Shown here in pieces: positions 54,266-64,000 of a DNA stretch of 64,000 bases (the first letter of the stretch is position 1; each line of letters opens with the position of its first letter). The notes below the pieces were generated by a model. The model was not told where the DNA came from, ran no database searches, and saw only the letters and a list, made by a program, of their open reading frames with translations. The stretch is from assembly GCA_009996515.1 (NCBI GenBank), contig JAACZV010000024.1, positions 31,113 to 95,112 of the forward strand, given 5' to 3'. The position numbers and the translations under genes are program-made. Origin of the DNA: Comamonadaceae bacterium. GTDB taxonomy: Bacteria > Pseudomonadota > Gammaproteobacteria > Burkholderiales > Burkholderiaceae_C.

Positions 54266-55419
54266 GCCTTCACCTCCTGTGCTTCGAGGATGGGTTGGGT
54301 GGGCCGCAGCCATTGCTGAAGGCCGCGCAGCAGCAGGCCGGTGGGGCCGGTCTGCCACCAGCGCCGGCCGGCGCTGCGGCGTGGGCGGCCCAGGGCCTGG
54401 GTCAGCCGGTCCAGCGTGATGGCCAGCAGCACGATGCCCAGGCCGCCCACGGTGGCCAGGCCCATGTCGAGGCGGCCGATGCCGCGCAACACCATCTGGC
54501 CCAGGCCGCCGACGGCGATCATGGATGCGATGACGACCATGGACAGCGACAGCATCAGCGCCTGGTTGATGCCGGCCATGATGGACGGCATGGCCAGCGG
54601 CAGCCTGACCTTGACCAGCAGCTGCCAGGGCGATGCGCCAAAGGCGCGGGCGGCCTCGATGAGGTCGGGGCGCACCTGGCGCAGGCCCAGATTGGTCAGG
54701 CGCGCCAGCGGCGCCAGCGCGAACACGATGGTCACGATGACGCCGGGCACATTGCCGATGCCGAACAGCATCACCACCGGCACCAGGTAGACGAAGGCGG
54801 GCGTGGTCTGCATCGCGTCCAGCAGCGGCCGCGTCAGGCGCTGGGCACGCTCGCTGCTGGCCAGCAGCACGCCCAGCGGCAGGCCGACGAGCAGACAGAA
54901 CAGCAGCGAGGTCAGCACCAGTGACAGCGTGACCATGGCCTCGGTCCAGATGCCCAGCGCCGCCAGCAGCGCCAGCGACAGCGTGCTGCCCAGGGCCAGC
55001 CGGCGGCCGGCGAACTGCCAGGTCAGCAGGCCGATGAGGGCGATCATCGCGGCGGCCGGCAGGCTGGTGAGCAGGCCCTGCACCCAGTTCAGCGTGCCGT
55101 CTATGGGCAGGCGCACCTGCTGGAAGAAGGGGCGGCCATGCGCCACCACCCAGCCCAGGCCCTGGTTGATCCAGGACTCGATGGGCAGCGTGCCGTCCCA
55201 CAGCTGCTGCCAGAGCGAATCGCCGGCGGCGTCCGCGCCGCCGAGCGGCGCGGCGGGGTCGGGCGCATCCAGCCAGGCGTGGTTGGCGGCGACGTCGGGG
55301 GCGGCCGACATGGCCTGCCAGGGGTCGACGTAGGTCTGAGCCGGCGTCACGGCCATGCCGCTGTCGGCGCTGTCGGCGACCGTTGCGCTGTCGAGTGGCG
55401 TCAATGCGTTCTCGTTCAT
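54262..55419 (-). CDS. proW: Glycine betaine/proline ABC transporter permease
   Basis: The 385-residue permease has a long N-terminal extension (about 110 residues, as in E. coli ProW) before the membrane segments. The BPD_transp_1 domain shows [20 protein letters not shown], then [20 protein letters not shown] and the EAA motif region [20 protein letters not shown] followed by [15 protein letters not shown]. It forms the inner-membrane channel of the betaine importer. It lies 12 bp after proV and overlaps proX by four bases. Confidence 0.93.
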   Translation of the reverse strand: MNENALTPLDSATVADSADSGMAVTPAQTYVDPWQAMSAAPDVAANHAWLDAPDPAAPLGGADAAGDSLWQQLWDGTLPIESWINQGLGWVVAHGRPFFQQVRLPIDGTLNWVQGLLTSLPAAAMIALIGLLTWQFAGRRLALGSTLSLALLAALGIWTEAMVTLSLVLTSLLFCLLVGLPLGVLLASSERAQRLTRPLLDAMQTTPAFVYLVPVVMLFGIGNVPGVIVTIVFALAPLARLTNLGLRQVRPDLIEAARAFGASPWQLLVKVRLPLAMPSIMAGINQALMLSLSMVVIASMIAVGGLGQMVLRGIGRLDMGLATVGGLGIVLLAITLDRLTQALGRPRRSAGRRWWQTGPTGLLLRGLQQWLRPTQPILEAQEVKA

Positions 55420-55431
55420 GGGTTCTCCTGT

Positions 55432-56664
55432 TCAGGCGGCTTCGGCAGCCGTGGCGGCCTCGATGGGCGGCGTGTCGCGGTCGAGGAACTTCAGCAGCGT
55501 GGTCTTGCTGATGGCGCCGCAGAAGCGGCCGTCGCCGGCCACCACGGGCAGCGCGCAGGGGGCTTGCGCGACCTGGCCGAACAGGCCGGCCACCGGCGCG
55601 TCCGCGGCCAGCGTGGGCAGGGCCGGGAGGAAGGCATGCTGCAGGCCCAGCGAGCCGGCATGGCCGTCCAGCGCGCCGCGCAGGCTGTCGGCCGAGACGG
55701 TGCCCAGGTAGCGCTGCGTGGGGCTGACGACGTAGGCGAACTCGCGGTCCTGGTCCTCGAGCAGCTTGAGCGCCGCGCGCGAGCCGCGGTCGCTGTGCTC
55801 GGACACCACGGTCAGCGGCTGGCGCGCGATGTCGGCGGCCTTGAACACGGCCGCCGCGTCGACGCCGCGCACGAAGCTGCGCACGAAGTCGTCGGCCGGG
55901 GCGCGCAGGATCTCGTCGGGCGTGCCGACCTGCACGACCTGGCCGTCCTTCATGATGGCGATGCGGTCGGCGATGCGCATGGCCTCGTCGAGGTCGTGCG
56001 AGATGAAGACGATGGTGCGGCGGCGCACCTGCTGCAGCCGCAGCAGCTCGGACTGCATCTCCGTGCGGATGATGGGGTCCAGCGCCGAGAAGGCCTCGTC
56101 CATCAGCAGGATGGACGGGTCGGCCGCCAGCGCGCGCGCCAGGCCCACGCGCTGCTGCATGCCGCCCGACAGCTCGGCCGGATCGCTGTCTCCCCAGCCG
56201 GCCAGACCCACCTGGGCCAGCGCATCGTCGGCCGCGGCCAGTCGGCTGGCCTTGTCCACGCCCGCCAGCTCCAGGCCGAAGGCGGTGTTGTCGCGCACGG
56301 TCAGGTGCGGCATCAGCGCGAAGGACTGGAACACCATGCTGATGTCCTTGCGGCGCAGCGCGCGCAGCTTGGCGTCGGAATGGGCGTTGATGTCCTCGCC
56401 ATCGATGACGATGCGGCCGGCGCTGGGCTCGATGAGGCGGTTCAGCAGCCGCACCAGCGTGGACTTGCCCGAGCCGGACAGGCCCATGATGACGAAGATC
56501 TCGCCGGCCTGGATCTCGAAGCTGGCGTCGAACACGCCGATGGACTGGCCGGTGCGGGCCAGGATGTCCTGCTTGGACAGCCCCTGGCGGACCAGCGCGA
56601 GCGCCTGCTCGGGCTGGTCGCCGAAGACCTTGAAGACATGGTCGATGAGGATGGCTTTGGCCAT
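55432..56664 (-). CDS. proV: Glycine betaine/proline ABC transporter ATP-binding protein
   Basis: The 410-residue ATPase has the ProV-specific N-terminal region ([20 protein letters not shown]), Walker [11 protein letters not shown]-loop [15 protein letters not shown], signature [16 protein letters not shown] and Walker [14 protein letters not shown]. Tandem CBS domains at the C-terminus (from about residue 290) probably sense ionic strength. The ATG at 56664 has AAAGGAG at 56678-56671, and a stem TGCAGCG/CGCTGCA lies just before that ribosome site. It leads the proVWX operon. Confidence 0.95.
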   Translation of the reverse strand: MAKAILIDHVFKVFGDQPEQALALVRQGLSKQDILARTGQSIGVFDASFEIQAGEIFVIMGLSGSGKSTLVRLLNRLIEPSAGRIVIDGEDINAHSDAKLRALRRKDISMVFQSFALMPHLTVRDNTAFGLELAGVDKASRLAAADDALAQVGLAGWGDSDPAELSGGMQQRVGLARALAADPSILLMDEAFSALDPIIRTEMQSELLRLQQVRRRTIVFISHDLDEAMRIADRIAIMKDGQVVQVGTPDEILRAPADDFVRSFVRGVDAAAVFKAADIARQPLTVVSEHSDRGSRAALKLLEDQDREFAYVVSPTQRYLGTVSADSLRGALDGHAGSLGLQHAFLPALPTLAADAPVAGLFGQVAQAPCALPVVAGDGRFCGAISKTTLLKFLDRDTPPIEAATAAEAA

Positions 56665-57029
56665 GGACGTGCTCCTTTCGTGCAGCGGCGCTGCAGGTGA
56701 ACAGGGCGCCGTCACCGCGGGCGGTGGCGGCCGTCATGCCATCAGCCGACGGTGGCTGCGGACGCGCATGGGCGCCGGGCAGGCCTGCGAAGGCTGCCGG
56801 CGGGCACTGAGAACGACGTGCAGACGCAAGCAATACCCGCCGGAACTCCGGGTCGCGGCAACGGGCCTGGTCTAGGGGCGCTGTCGGCGGTGGAGCAGGG
56901 CTGGTCTGGGGCGGGCGAGGCCACGCCGCTTGCCGGGCGAGGCCCGGATGCGCATCGCGATGGGGCCGAGGCTGGCCCGCAAGTGATGCGCCTTGATCAA
57001 AATGACTTATTGATCGAAGTAAGGGTGGA
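56665..57029 (-). promoter_or_regulatory. Long leader of the proVWX operon
   Basis: This 365 bp stretch holds no convincing gene. On the minus strand a perfect TATAAT lies at 57034-57029, overlapping the lysR stop, so transcription would begin near 57022 and give a leader of about 355 bases. No good -35 is seen, which could mean an activator. Two TTGATC words (about 56992 and 57010) flank the AT-rich part. Near the 3' end, TGCAGCG (56681-56687) pairs with CGCTGCA (56689-56695) directly upstream of the proV ribosome site. Confidence 0.5.
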
Positions 57030-58001
57030 TTATAGCAAATTCGAATCTAAAGCCGCTTCATCGGGGCGGTCCCAGGGCGGCACCTCGCCCATCTTCTCCA
57101 GCATGAAGTCGATCAGCGCCCGCACCTTGGGCGCCGGGTGACGGCTGGGCAGGTAGACGGCATACAGCGTGTCGGCGTCGGCCAGCCCGCCCACCGGCTG
57201 CCAGTGCGGCAGCACGGCCCGCAGCCGGCCGGCGCGCAGGTCGGCGCCCACCGCGTAGGTGGGCAGCACGGCCAGGCCCATGCCGGCCAGCGCGGCCACG
57301 CGCAGCGATTCGCTGCTGTTGGCCGTGATGCCGCTCTCGAAGCGCAGCGCGCCGCGCGTCTCCACGCCGGCCTCGCCCAGCTCCGCGTGGCGGAAGCGCC
57401 AGCGGTCGGGCGACTGCAGATAGCCGAAGCGCAGGCAGCGATGGGCGGCGATGTCGTCCACCGTCTGCGGCTCGCCGTGGGCCTGGAGGTAGGCCGGCGC
57501 GGCGCACAGCACGAAGCGGATGGCCGCCAGCCGGCGCGCGACCAGGCCCTCGGAGGGCTTGCGCGTCAGCCGTAGCACCACGTCGAAGCCTTCCTCGGCC
57601 AGGTCCACATAGCGGTCGTTCAGGCCCAGCACCACGTCCAACTGCGGATGGCGGGCGCAGAACTCGGCCAGCAGCGCCGTGAACTGCAGGTTGCCGAAGG
57701 CCGTGGACACCGACATGCGCAGCACGCCGCGCGGCTCGTCGCGGCGGCCGGCCAGCTCCGTCTCCAGCGCCAGCGACTCGTCCAGCAGCCGCAGTGCGCG
57801 GTCGTAGACGGCGCGGCCCTCGGCCGTGGGGCTGACGCTGCGCGTGGTGCGGTGCAGCAGCCGCGTGCCCAGCTGGTCTTCCAGCCGCACCACCTGCTTG
57901 CTGACGGCGGATTTCGTCGTGCCCAGCAGCCGCGCCGCGCCCGAGAAGCCGCGGGCGTCGACGACGCGGGCAAAGGCTTGCAGGTCTTCGAGGCGGCCCA
58001 T
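57030..58001 (-). CDS. LysR family transcriptional regulator
   Basis: The 323-residue protein has an N-terminal winged HTH: MGRLEDLQAFARVVDARGFS, then GAARLLGTTKSAVSKQVVRL and LHRTTRSVSPTAEGRAVYDR. The C-terminal two-lobed effector domain includes DVVLGLNDRYVDLAEEGFDV and GLVARRLAAIRFVLCAAPAY. The ATG at 58001 is the standard family start. It is divergent from the EamA transporter gene with a 101 bp gap, the usual place for LysR control, so it probably regulates that exporter. The effector is unknown. Confidence 0.93.
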   Translation of the reverse strand: MGRLEDLQAFARVVDARGFSGAARLLGTTKSAVSKQVVRLEDQLGTRLLHRTTRSVSPTAEGRAVYDRALRLLDESLALETELAGRRDEPRGVLRMSVSTAFGNLQFTALLAEFCARHPQLDVVLGLNDRYVDLAEEGFDVVLRLTRKPSEGLVARRLAAIRFVLCAAPAYLQAHGEPQTVDDIAAHRCLRFGYLQSPDRWRFRHAELGEAGVETRGALRFESGITANSSESLRVAALAGMGLAVLPTYAVGADLRAGRLRAVLPHWQPVGGLADADTLYAVYLPSRHPAPKVRALIDFMLEKMGEVPPWDRPDEAALDSNLL

Positions 58002-58044
58002 GGTTGTGCTCCGTTTGGAAACTCTGAATCGACTTTTCGCTGGA

Positions 58045-58073
58045 TTGTGTCCTGATCTGCTGGTTTCTAGAGT
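58045..58073 (+). promoter_or_regulatory. Candidate promoter of the EamA transporter gene
   Basis: TTGTGT (58045-58050) and TAGAGT (58068-58073) are separated by 17 bases, a moderate sigma-70 match in the lysR/EamA gap. The start of transcription would be near 58080, giving a leader of about 23 bases. LysR-type T-N11-A boxes may overlap, but none stands out. Confidence 0.45.
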
Positions 58074-58102
58074 GGCGTCCTGCCTCTTCATGGAGTTGCG
58101 CC

Positions 58103-59023
58103 ATGCCCACCCTGACGCCCAGCCTGCCCGCCCGTTCCTTCCCGCCCGGCCTGTTCGCGCGGCTGCTGGCCGCCGTCGCCGCCTCCAGCCTGCCGCTGCT
58201 CTTCATCCTGCTGTGGAGCAGCGGCTACGTCGCCGGCAAGCTGGCGCTGCCGCACACCGGGCCGCTGACGCTGCTGACGCTGCGCTTCGGCCTCGCCGCC
58301 GTCGTGCTGATAGTCGTCGCGCTGGCCACCGGCGCGCCCTGGCCGCACCGCGCGCGGGTCTGGGGACACCTGGCCGTCGTGGGCCTGCTGATGCAGGTGC
58401 TGCACTTCTCCTGCATCTATTTCGCGCTGCAGTGGGGCCTGAGCGCCGGCGTGGCGGGGCTGCTGATCGGCCTGATGCCGCTGGCCACGGCGCTGGGCGC
58501 CCACCTGTGGCTGGCCGAAAGGCTGAACCTGCGCCAGGCCCTGGGCCTGCTGGGCGGCCTGGTGGGCGTGGCCTGGGTGGTGATGGACAAGCCGCTGGGC
58601 GGCGTCTGGCCCGCCTATGCCGCGGCCGGCCTGGGCCTGCTGGGCCTGGTGGCCGGCACGCTGTACCAGAAGCGCTTCTGCGCCCACATGGACCTGCGCA
58701 GCGGCGCCGGCATCCAGATGGCCGTGTCGGCGCTGGCCGTCGGGCTGGCGGCCTGGCCCAGCGAGCATTTCGCGGTCGACTGGACGGCGGAGCTGGTCGG
58801 GGCCTGGCTGTGGCTGGGCCTGATCAACTCCATCGGCGCCTTCAGCCTGATGTTCATCATGATCCGCCGCGGCCAGGCGGGCCAGGTGGCCCGCCTGTTC
58901 TTCCTGATCCCGGGCGTGTCGGCGCTGATGGGCTTGCTCACCCTGGGCGAGCGGCTGTCGCCGCTGGCGCTGGCGGGCTTTGCGTTGTCGGCGCTGTGCG
59001 TGGCGGCGGCGGCGCGGCGCTGA
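58103..59023 (+). CDS. EamA family (DMT) transporter
   Basis: The 306-residue membrane protein has ten hydrophobic segments in two EamA repeats. The first begins LFILLWSSGYVAGKLALPH, and the second WPAYAAAGLGLLGLVAGTLY. The family exports or imports amino acids and other metabolites; the substrate is unknown. A GGAG ribosome site precedes the ATG at 58103. Its last 86 bases overlap the 3' end of a convergent lipoprotein gene. The divergent LysR gene is the likely regulator. Confidence 0.92.
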   Translation: MPTLTPSLPARSFPPGLFARLLAAVAASSLPLLFILLWSSGYVAGKLALPHTGPLTLLTLRFGLAAVVLIVVALATGAPWPHRARVWGHLAVVGLLMQVLHFSCIYFALQWGLSAGVAGLLIGLMPLATALGAHLWLAERLNLRQALGLLGGLVGVAWVVMDKPLGGVWPAYAAAGLGLLGLVAGTLYQKRFCAHMDLRSGAGIQMAVSALAVGLAAWPSEHFAVDWTAELVGAWLWLGLINSIGAFSLMFIMIRRGQAGQVARLFFLIPGVSALMGLLTLGERLSPLALAGFALSALCVAAAARR

Positions 59024-59483
59024 GGTCTGGCGCGCCCGAGCAGTCGCGGATCATCAGCTGCACCAGCAGGTCGGCCTGGGCGGCCTGCCTCCAGGTGGCG
59101 CTGCGCAGCAGCAGGCCCAGGCGCCGGGCGGCGGGGCCGCTGTCGGACAGCAGGTGGACTTCGTAGACGCCTTCGGCCTTGTCGAAGCTGATGCCGACGT
59201 CCATGCCCCGGCGCAGCGCCTGCTGCAGGCGCTCGCCGGGCCGCGGGCCGCCGCTGCGCGTGATGCTCAGCCTGCAGGCCTCATCCAGCGCGAAGCGGCT
59301 GCGCTCGCCGCGCATGGCCTTGGCGCCCAGCGCGTCCAGCGCCTGCAGTCTTTGCGTGTTGTCGATGTCGAAGGGGTTGGGCGGGACGGTGTCCTCGCTG
59401 GGGTAGCCGTCGCAGGCGCTCAGCAGCAGCGCCGCGACGGCCGCGGAGAGTCGGGCCGTGAGGGGGCGGCAGAGGGCGGCCAT
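58938..59483 (-). CDS. Hypothetical lipoprotein, 181 residues
   Basis: The protein has a lipobox signal (AAVAALLLSACDGYPS). Residues 30-150 form a compact domain of no known family (RLQALDALGAKAMRGERSRF, then RRGMDVGISFDKAEGVYEVH). The last about 28 residues are a Pro/Ala/Thr-rich tail (SAAPPPPRTAPTTQSPPAPA) encoded entirely within the antisense of the EamA gene. The start is five bases downstream (minus strand) of the CBS-domain protein stop, suggesting one operon. Function is unknown. Confidence 0.65.
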   Translation of the reverse strand: MAALCRPLTARLSAAVAALLLSACDGYPSEDTVPPNPFDIDNTQRLQALDALGAKAMRGERSRFALDEACRLSITRSGGPRPGERLQQALRRGMDVGISFDKAEGVYEVHLLSDSGPAARRLGLLLRSATWRQAAQADLLVQLMIRDCSGAPDLSAAPPPPRTAPTTQSPPAPAATAARPG

Positions 59484-59487
59484 CGCG

Positions 59488-60789
59488 TCAGCCCGCCTCG
59501 GTGGCCGCCGGGTGCAGCCGCGTCGCCAGCACCTTGTCTATGGTCTTGCCGTCCATGTCGACGATTTCGAGCCGCCAGCCCTCCCAGTCCACCGTCTCGG
59601 CCACGCGCGGCAGGCGGCCGGTCAGCAGCATCATCATGCCGCTGAGCGTGTGGTAGCGGCCGCGCTCCTCCTCGGGCACCGCGTCCAGTGCCAGCCTGTC
59701 CTTGAGCTCCGGCACCGGGATGTGGCCGTCCAGCAGCCAGGAGCCGTCGTCGCGCTGCACGGCCCAGGCCTGTGCCGGGTCGCGCGGCTGGAACTCGCCG
59801 GTGATGGCCTCCACCAGGTCCTGCAGCGTGACCAGGCCCTGGATCTCGCCGTACTCGTCGATGACGAAGGCCATGTGCACATTGCTGCCGCGGAAGTTCT
59901 CCAGCAGCTCCATGCCGGTCAGCGTCTCGGGCACGTACAGCGGCTCCTCCATGCCGGCCTCGGGCAGCAGCGGCTCGCCGTGCAGCTGGCGCGTCAGGAT
60001 CTGGCGTGCGCTGACGACGCCGACGATGTGGTCCAGGCCACCGCGCACCACCGGGAAGCGCTCGTGGTGCGAGGCCATCAGCACGGCCAGGTTGTCGTCC
60101 ACGGACTGGTCGAGGTCCAGGCAGACGATGTCGGCGCGCGGCACCATCAGCGAGGCGATCTGGCGGTCGTCCAGGCGGAACACGTTGCGCACCATGGTGT
60201 GCTCGTGCGACTCGATGACGCCGGCGCTGGTGCCCTCGGCCAGCAGCGCGTGGATCTCCTCCTCGGTCACCGCGGACGCGCCCTGGTCGCGCACGCCCAG
60301 CAGGCGCAGCAGCGCGTTGGTCGAGCCGGCCAGCAGCGCGACGAAGGGTTTCGTTGCGAGGGCCAGCGCCGAGATGGGCCGGGCGACGAGGCGGGCCACC
60401 AGCTCCGGGTGCGACTGGCCCAGGCGCTTGGGCACCAGTTCGCCCAGCACGATGGAGAAATACGTGATCACCACCACCACCAGGCCGGTGGCCATGCCGC
60501 TGGCATAGGCCGCGGGCAGGCCCAGGCCCAGCAGCCACACGGCCAGCGGCCCGGCCAGCACGGCCTCGCCGACGATGCCGTTGAGCACGCCGATGGAGGT
60601 GATGCCGATCTGGATGGTGGAGAGAAAGCGCGTCGGGTCCGCGCCCAGTTGCAGCGCGACGGCGGCGCTGCTGTCGCCCTCGTCGATGAGGCGTTGCAGC
60701 CGCGCCTTGCGGGCGGTGACCAGGCCGATCTCGGACATCGCGAAGGCGCCGTTGATCAGGATGAGGGCAAGCAGTAGGGCAATTTCCAT
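59488..60789 (-). CDS. Hemolysin/CorC family membrane protein (CNNM + CBS + transporter-associated domain)
   Basis: The 433-residue protein has an N-terminal CNNM (DUF21) membrane domain (LLLALILINGAFAMSEIGLV, and VVVVITYFSIVLGELVPKRL), a CBS pair (FRLDDRQIASLMVPRADIVC, then FVIDEYGEIQGLVTLQDLVE) and a C-terminal CorC_HlyC domain (WLLDGHIPVPELKDRLALDA). Such proteins are linked to Mg2+ or Co2+ efflux and resistance; older annotation as hemolysin is misleading. The transported ion is not readable here. It is upstream of the hypothetical lipoprotein gene. Confidence 0.92.
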   Translation of the reverse strand: MEIALLLALILINGAFAMSEIGLVTARKARLQRLIDEGDSSAAVALQLGADPTRFLSTIQIGITSIGVLNGIVGEAVLAGPLAVWLLGLGLPAAYASGMATGLVVVVITYFSIVLGELVPKRLGQSHPELVARLVARPISALALATKPFVALLAGSTNALLRLLGVRDQGASAVTEEEIHALLAEGTSAGVIESHEHTMVRNVFRLDDRQIASLMVPRADIVCLDLDQSVDDNLAVLMASHHERFPVVRGGLDHIVGVVSARQILTRQLHGEPLLPEAGMEEPLYVPETLTGMELLENFRGSNVHMAFVIDEYGEIQGLVTLQDLVEAITGEFQPRDPAQAWAVQRDDGSWLLDGHIPVPELKDRLALDAVPEEERGRYHTLSGMMMLLTGRLPRVAETVDWEGWRLEIVDMDGKTIDKVLATRLHPAATEAG

Positions 60790-60904
60790 GGGGAAGTGGG
60801 CAGGGGTGGCGTCCGGCGATGGGACGGCTGCGGGCCGGCCTCGTCGGGGCGACGCGGCCGGCAGTCAGGTCGGAAAAGGGTGAAGAGGGCGCGGCGGGGC
60901 CGCG

Positions 60905-61225
60905 TCAGGCGGGCGTGGCGGCGCTGGGTGGCCGCAGCGGCTGGGCCAGCGGGGCGTCGACGGCCAGGCGCCGGCCCAGGCTGGGCGGCGCGGCCGGGGG
61001 CTGGGCCACGGCCAGGTCGGCCGCGTGGGGCAGGCAGTGGTCGGACATGTCGTCCGAGGTGTCGCCCAGTTCGGCGATCAGCGCGGCGATGTCCGCCGCC
61101 GAGGCCGGTGCTTCGCCGGCCATGAGGACGGCTTCGCTGTCGGGCAGCGGCGGCGTCGCCACGGCCGCCAGGCCGTAGGCCGGCAGCAGCAGGGCGATGA
61201 CCAGGAGTCGGAACCAGCGCAGCAC
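60905..61225 (-). CDS. Small exported hypothetical protein, 106 residues
   Basis: The protein starts with GTG at 61225 and has a signal peptide (LRWFRLLVIALLLPAYGLA). The mature part has an acidic helix (ADIAALIAELGDTSDDMSDH) with CLPHA, then a proline-rich end. I know no family for it. It is divergent from aroG, with 87 bp between starts, and lies 115 bp upstream of the CBS-domain protein gene on the same strand; that gap contains a GCGGGGC-type GC-rich hairpin near 60888-60905. A real but uncharacterised gene is likely. Confidence 0.5.
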   Translation of the reverse strand: MLRWFRLLVIALLLPAYGLAAVATPPLPDSEAVLMAGEAPASAADIAALIAELGDTSDDMSDHCLPHAADLAVAQPPAAPPSLGRRLAVDAPLAQPLRPPSAATPA

Positions 61226-61312
61226 GGCGGGATTCTAGGGGCAGGGCCCAGGGTTTGCCCGTGCAGGGTGGGCGACTAGCGGCGACAATCGCAGGCTTGC
61301 CTGGAGCCCCCG

Positions 61313-62440
<1,128 letters not shown>

Positions 62441-62479
62441 GGCCCGCCCGCCGTTCCGACTCCAACCGATCACCATCCC

Positions 62480-63139
62480 ATGACCCAAGACGAACTGAAA
62501 GCCCTGGTCGGCCAGGCCGCCCTGCAATACGTGAGGCCCGACAGCCTGGTGGGCGTCGGCACCGGCTCGACGGTGGACAAGTTCATCGATGCGCTGGCCG
62601 CCAGCGGCCTGCGCATCGCCGGCGCGGTGTCCTCGTCCAACCGTTCCACCGAGCGCATGAAGGCGCTGGGCATACGCGTGCTGGAGGCCGGCGAGGTGGA
62701 CAGCCTGCCCGTCTACATCGACGGCGCCGACGAGATCGACGGCCAGGGCTTCATGATCAAGGGCGGCGGCGCCGCGCTGACGCGCGAGAAGATCGTCGCC
62801 GACCTGGCCCAGACCTTCGTCTGCATCGCCGACGCGTCCAAGCTGGTGGGCACGCTGGGCCGCTTCCCGCTGCCGGTGGAGATCATCCCCATGGCCGCGG
62901 CCCAGCTGACGCGGCGCTTTGCCAAGCTGGGCGGCGAGGCCAGGCTGCGCGCCGGCGTCGTCACCGACAACGGCGGCCACATCCTGGACGTGACCGGCCT
63001 GTCCATCACCGACCCGCTGGCCTTCGAGACCGAGGTCAACCAATGGCCCGGTGTCGTCACGGTGGGCGTGTTCGCGCGCCACAAGGCCCAGGTCTGCCTG
63101 CTGGGCGGCGCCGATGGCGTGAGGACGCTGACGTTTTGA
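62480..63139 (+). CDS. rpiA: Ribose-5-phosphate isomerase A
   Basis: The 219-residue enzyme interconverts ribose-5-phosphate and ribulose-5-phosphate in the pentose phosphate pathway. The phosphate loop is [15 protein letters not shown], the active site comprises [20 protein letters not shown] and LTREKI with the catalytic Glu, and the C-terminal [15 protein letters not shown] is typical. It is a short alpha/beta enzyme of normal length. A perfect terminator hairpin follows 25 bases after the stop. Confidence 0.97.
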   Translation: MTQDELKALVGQAALQYVRPDSLVGVGTGSTVDKFIDALAASGLRIAGAVSSSNRSTERMKALGIRVLEAGEVDSLPVYIDGADEIDGQGFMIKGGGAALTREKIVADLAQTFVCIADASKLVGTLGRFPLPVEIIPMAAAQLTRRFAKLGGEARLRAGVVTDNGGHILDVTGLSITDPLAFETEVNQWPGVVTVGVFARHKAQVCLLGGADGVRTLTF

Positions 63140-63163
63140 AGCCGGGCCCGGCCCGCTGACGAC

Positions 63164-63190
63164 AAAGGGGCGCCGCGGCGCCCCTTTGCT
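63164..63190. terminator. Bidirectional terminator between rpiA and the chemotaxis receptor
   Basis: AAAGGGGCGC (63164-63173) pairs with GCGCCCCTTT (63178-63187) around a four-base loop. On the plus strand the stem ends in TTTGCTTTC; on the minus strand it ends in TTTGTC. It sits between two convergent genes and should stop both transcripts. The stem is ten perfect base pairs, seven of them GC. Confidence 0.88.
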
Positions 63191-63214
63191 TTCATCCGGC
63201 CGCGGCTCGCGGGC

Positions 63215-64000
63215 TCAGAAGGTCTCCCAGTCGCCGTCGTCGGCGGACAGGGCAGGAGCCGGTGTCGGCGCGGGCCGCGGCGCGGCCACGGCTGCCGCCG
63301 CGGCGACCGGCTTGGCGGCGCTCTTGGGCATGCTCTTGGCGGCCGGCTTGATGGTCGTCCTGGCGCCAGCGGTCTTGCTGGCCGTCTTGGCGACCGTCTT
63401 GGGTGCCGTGTTCGTCGCGCTGGCGGCGACGGTGTTGGCCGTGGGCTTGGGCGCAGCGGCCGGCTTGGCCGGCGGCGTTGCGGCCGCGGCCTTGACGGCC
63501 GGCGCGCGCGGCGCCGCGGCGCTGAGCCTGAAGACGCTGATGGCCTCGGCCATGCGGCTGGACTGCTCGCGCAGGCTCTCGGCGGCGGCGGCGGATTCCT
63601 CCACCAGCGCGGCGTTCTGCTGCGTCATCTGGTCCAGCTGCACGACGGAGCCGTTGACGACGGCGATGCCCTCGCTCTGTTCGCGGGCCGCGGCGCTGAT
63701 CTCGCCGATGATGTCGGTCACGCGCTGCACGCTGGCGACGATCTCGGTCATCGTGCTGCCGGCCGCCTGCACCTGCTGGGTGCCGGAGTCCACGCGCTCG
63801 ACGCTGGCGCCGATCAGCGTCTTGATCTCCTTGGCGGCCTCGGCGCTGCGCTGGGCCAGCGTGCGCACCTCGCCGGCCACCACCGCGAAACCGCGGCCCT
63901 GCTCGCCGGCGCGGGCGGCCTCGACGGCCGCGTTCAGCGCCAGGATGTTGGTCTGGAAGGCGATGCCGTCGATGACGCCGATGATGTCGTTGATCTTGCG
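63215..64000 (-). CDS. Methyl-accepting chemotaxis protein, C-terminal part
   Basis: The gene continues past the right edge; about 261 C-terminal residues are visible. The signalling hairpin tip reads [20 protein letters not shown] and is followed by [20 protein letters not shown], universal for chemoreceptors. A coiled coil then leads to a low-complexity linker of about 95 residues rich in Ala, Pro, Lys and Thr ([20 protein letters not shown]). The protein ends DWETF, a CheR/CheB-tethering pentapeptide of the xWxxF type. The ligand-binding part is outside the window. Confidence 0.95.
   Translation of the reverse strand, partial: RKINDIIGVIDGIAFQTNILALNAAVEAARAGEQGRGFAVVAGEVRTLAQRSAEAAKEIKTLIGASVERVDSGTQQVQAAGSTMTEIVASVQRVTDIIGEISAAAREQSEGIAVVNGSVVQLDQMTQQNAALVEESAAAAESLREQSSRMAEAISVFRLSAAAPRAPAVKAAAATPPAKPAAAPKPTANTVAASATNTAPKTVAKTASKTAGARTTIKPAAKSMPKSAAKPVAAAAAVAAPRPAPTPAPALSADDGDWETF

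Noticed and set aside
53255..56833. One very long frame joining proX to upstream sequence (1192 codons)
   Set aside because: Only the proX end is real; upstream of 54265 it runs out of frame through proW and proV, each of which has its own start, motifs and ribosome site.
56992..57015. FNR/CRP-type operator (TTGATC words) upstream of proVWX
   Set aside because: The half sites are spaced wrongly for the TTGAT-N4-ATCAA consensus; one is just an eight-base palindrome.

Overview
This is a 64 kb chromosomal window of very high GC (my rough impression is about 70 percent). Gene content and order point to Burkholderiales, most like the Roseateles/Mitsuaria/Rubrivivax group. The clues are the E. coli-like gloB - methyltransferase - rnhA cluster, the betaproteobacterial type of dcd, long-form BamC, parE-HDAC-parC, and GC-rich dispersed hairpins in the gaps. 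I saw no rRNA or tRNA gene, CRISPR array, phage or intact insertion sequence. About 62 genes are annotated; both edge genes (gloB, a chemotaxis receptor) are cut by the window.

Layout. 1-6.4 kb: gloB/methyltransferase/rnhA, an exported amidohydrolase overlapping an orphan dipeptide-type binding protein, then dcd. 6.4-15.3 kb: envelope and secreted proteins (S46 peptidase, YceI protein, phosphodiester glycosidase, YkuD-like lipoprotein) and an ABC exporter. 15.4-22.3 kb (minus): AraC regulator - VOC protein - short UvrA paralog, a KfrA-like coiled-coil protein, and acnA. 22.3-34.6 kb (plus): MATE pump, then a nucleoside uptake and salvage run (BMP-type ABC importer, cdd, purine nucleoside phosphorylase, deoC, deoA). 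It continues through one-base overlaps into trmB, coaBC and dut. 34.7-43.6 kb: FKBP isomerase, ribosomal oxygenase, a small abundant-looking lipoprotein with its own promoter and terminator, and a minus-strand run (amidohydrolase, MFS, 41-residue membrane protein, methyltransferase, dapA, bamC, MBL hydrolase). 43.6-50.3 kb: topoisomerase IV locus parE - HDAC - GNAT - lytic transglycosylase - parC, all overlapping or nearly so. 50.3-57 kb (minus): TAXI-type binding protein, lipoprotein, pyrD and a betaine/proline ABC importer. 57-64 kb: LysR/EamA divergent pair, a CBS-domain membrane protein, aroG, rpiA and a chemotaxis receptor.

The most unusual non-coding feature is a 266 bp nested palindrome. 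It fills the whole gap between the deoC stop and the deoA start and folds into a three-way junction with two long arms. A second repeat occurs twice (near 8.7 and 28.5 kb); its hairpin shows a compensatory base-pair change between copies. A third GC-rich hairpin cluster sits in frame inside the GNAT acetyltransferase gene. Tandem GGGACAGA-type hairpins separate dut from the FKBP gene. Together these suggest a genome colonised by several families of REP-like palindromic elements.

Functionally, the nucleoside operon can import nucleosides, deaminate cytidine, phosphorolyse purine and pyrimidine nucleosides and cleave deoxyribose-5-phosphate; phosphopentomutase (deoB) is not in this window. All assignments are by reading motifs and context. 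No database search was run.
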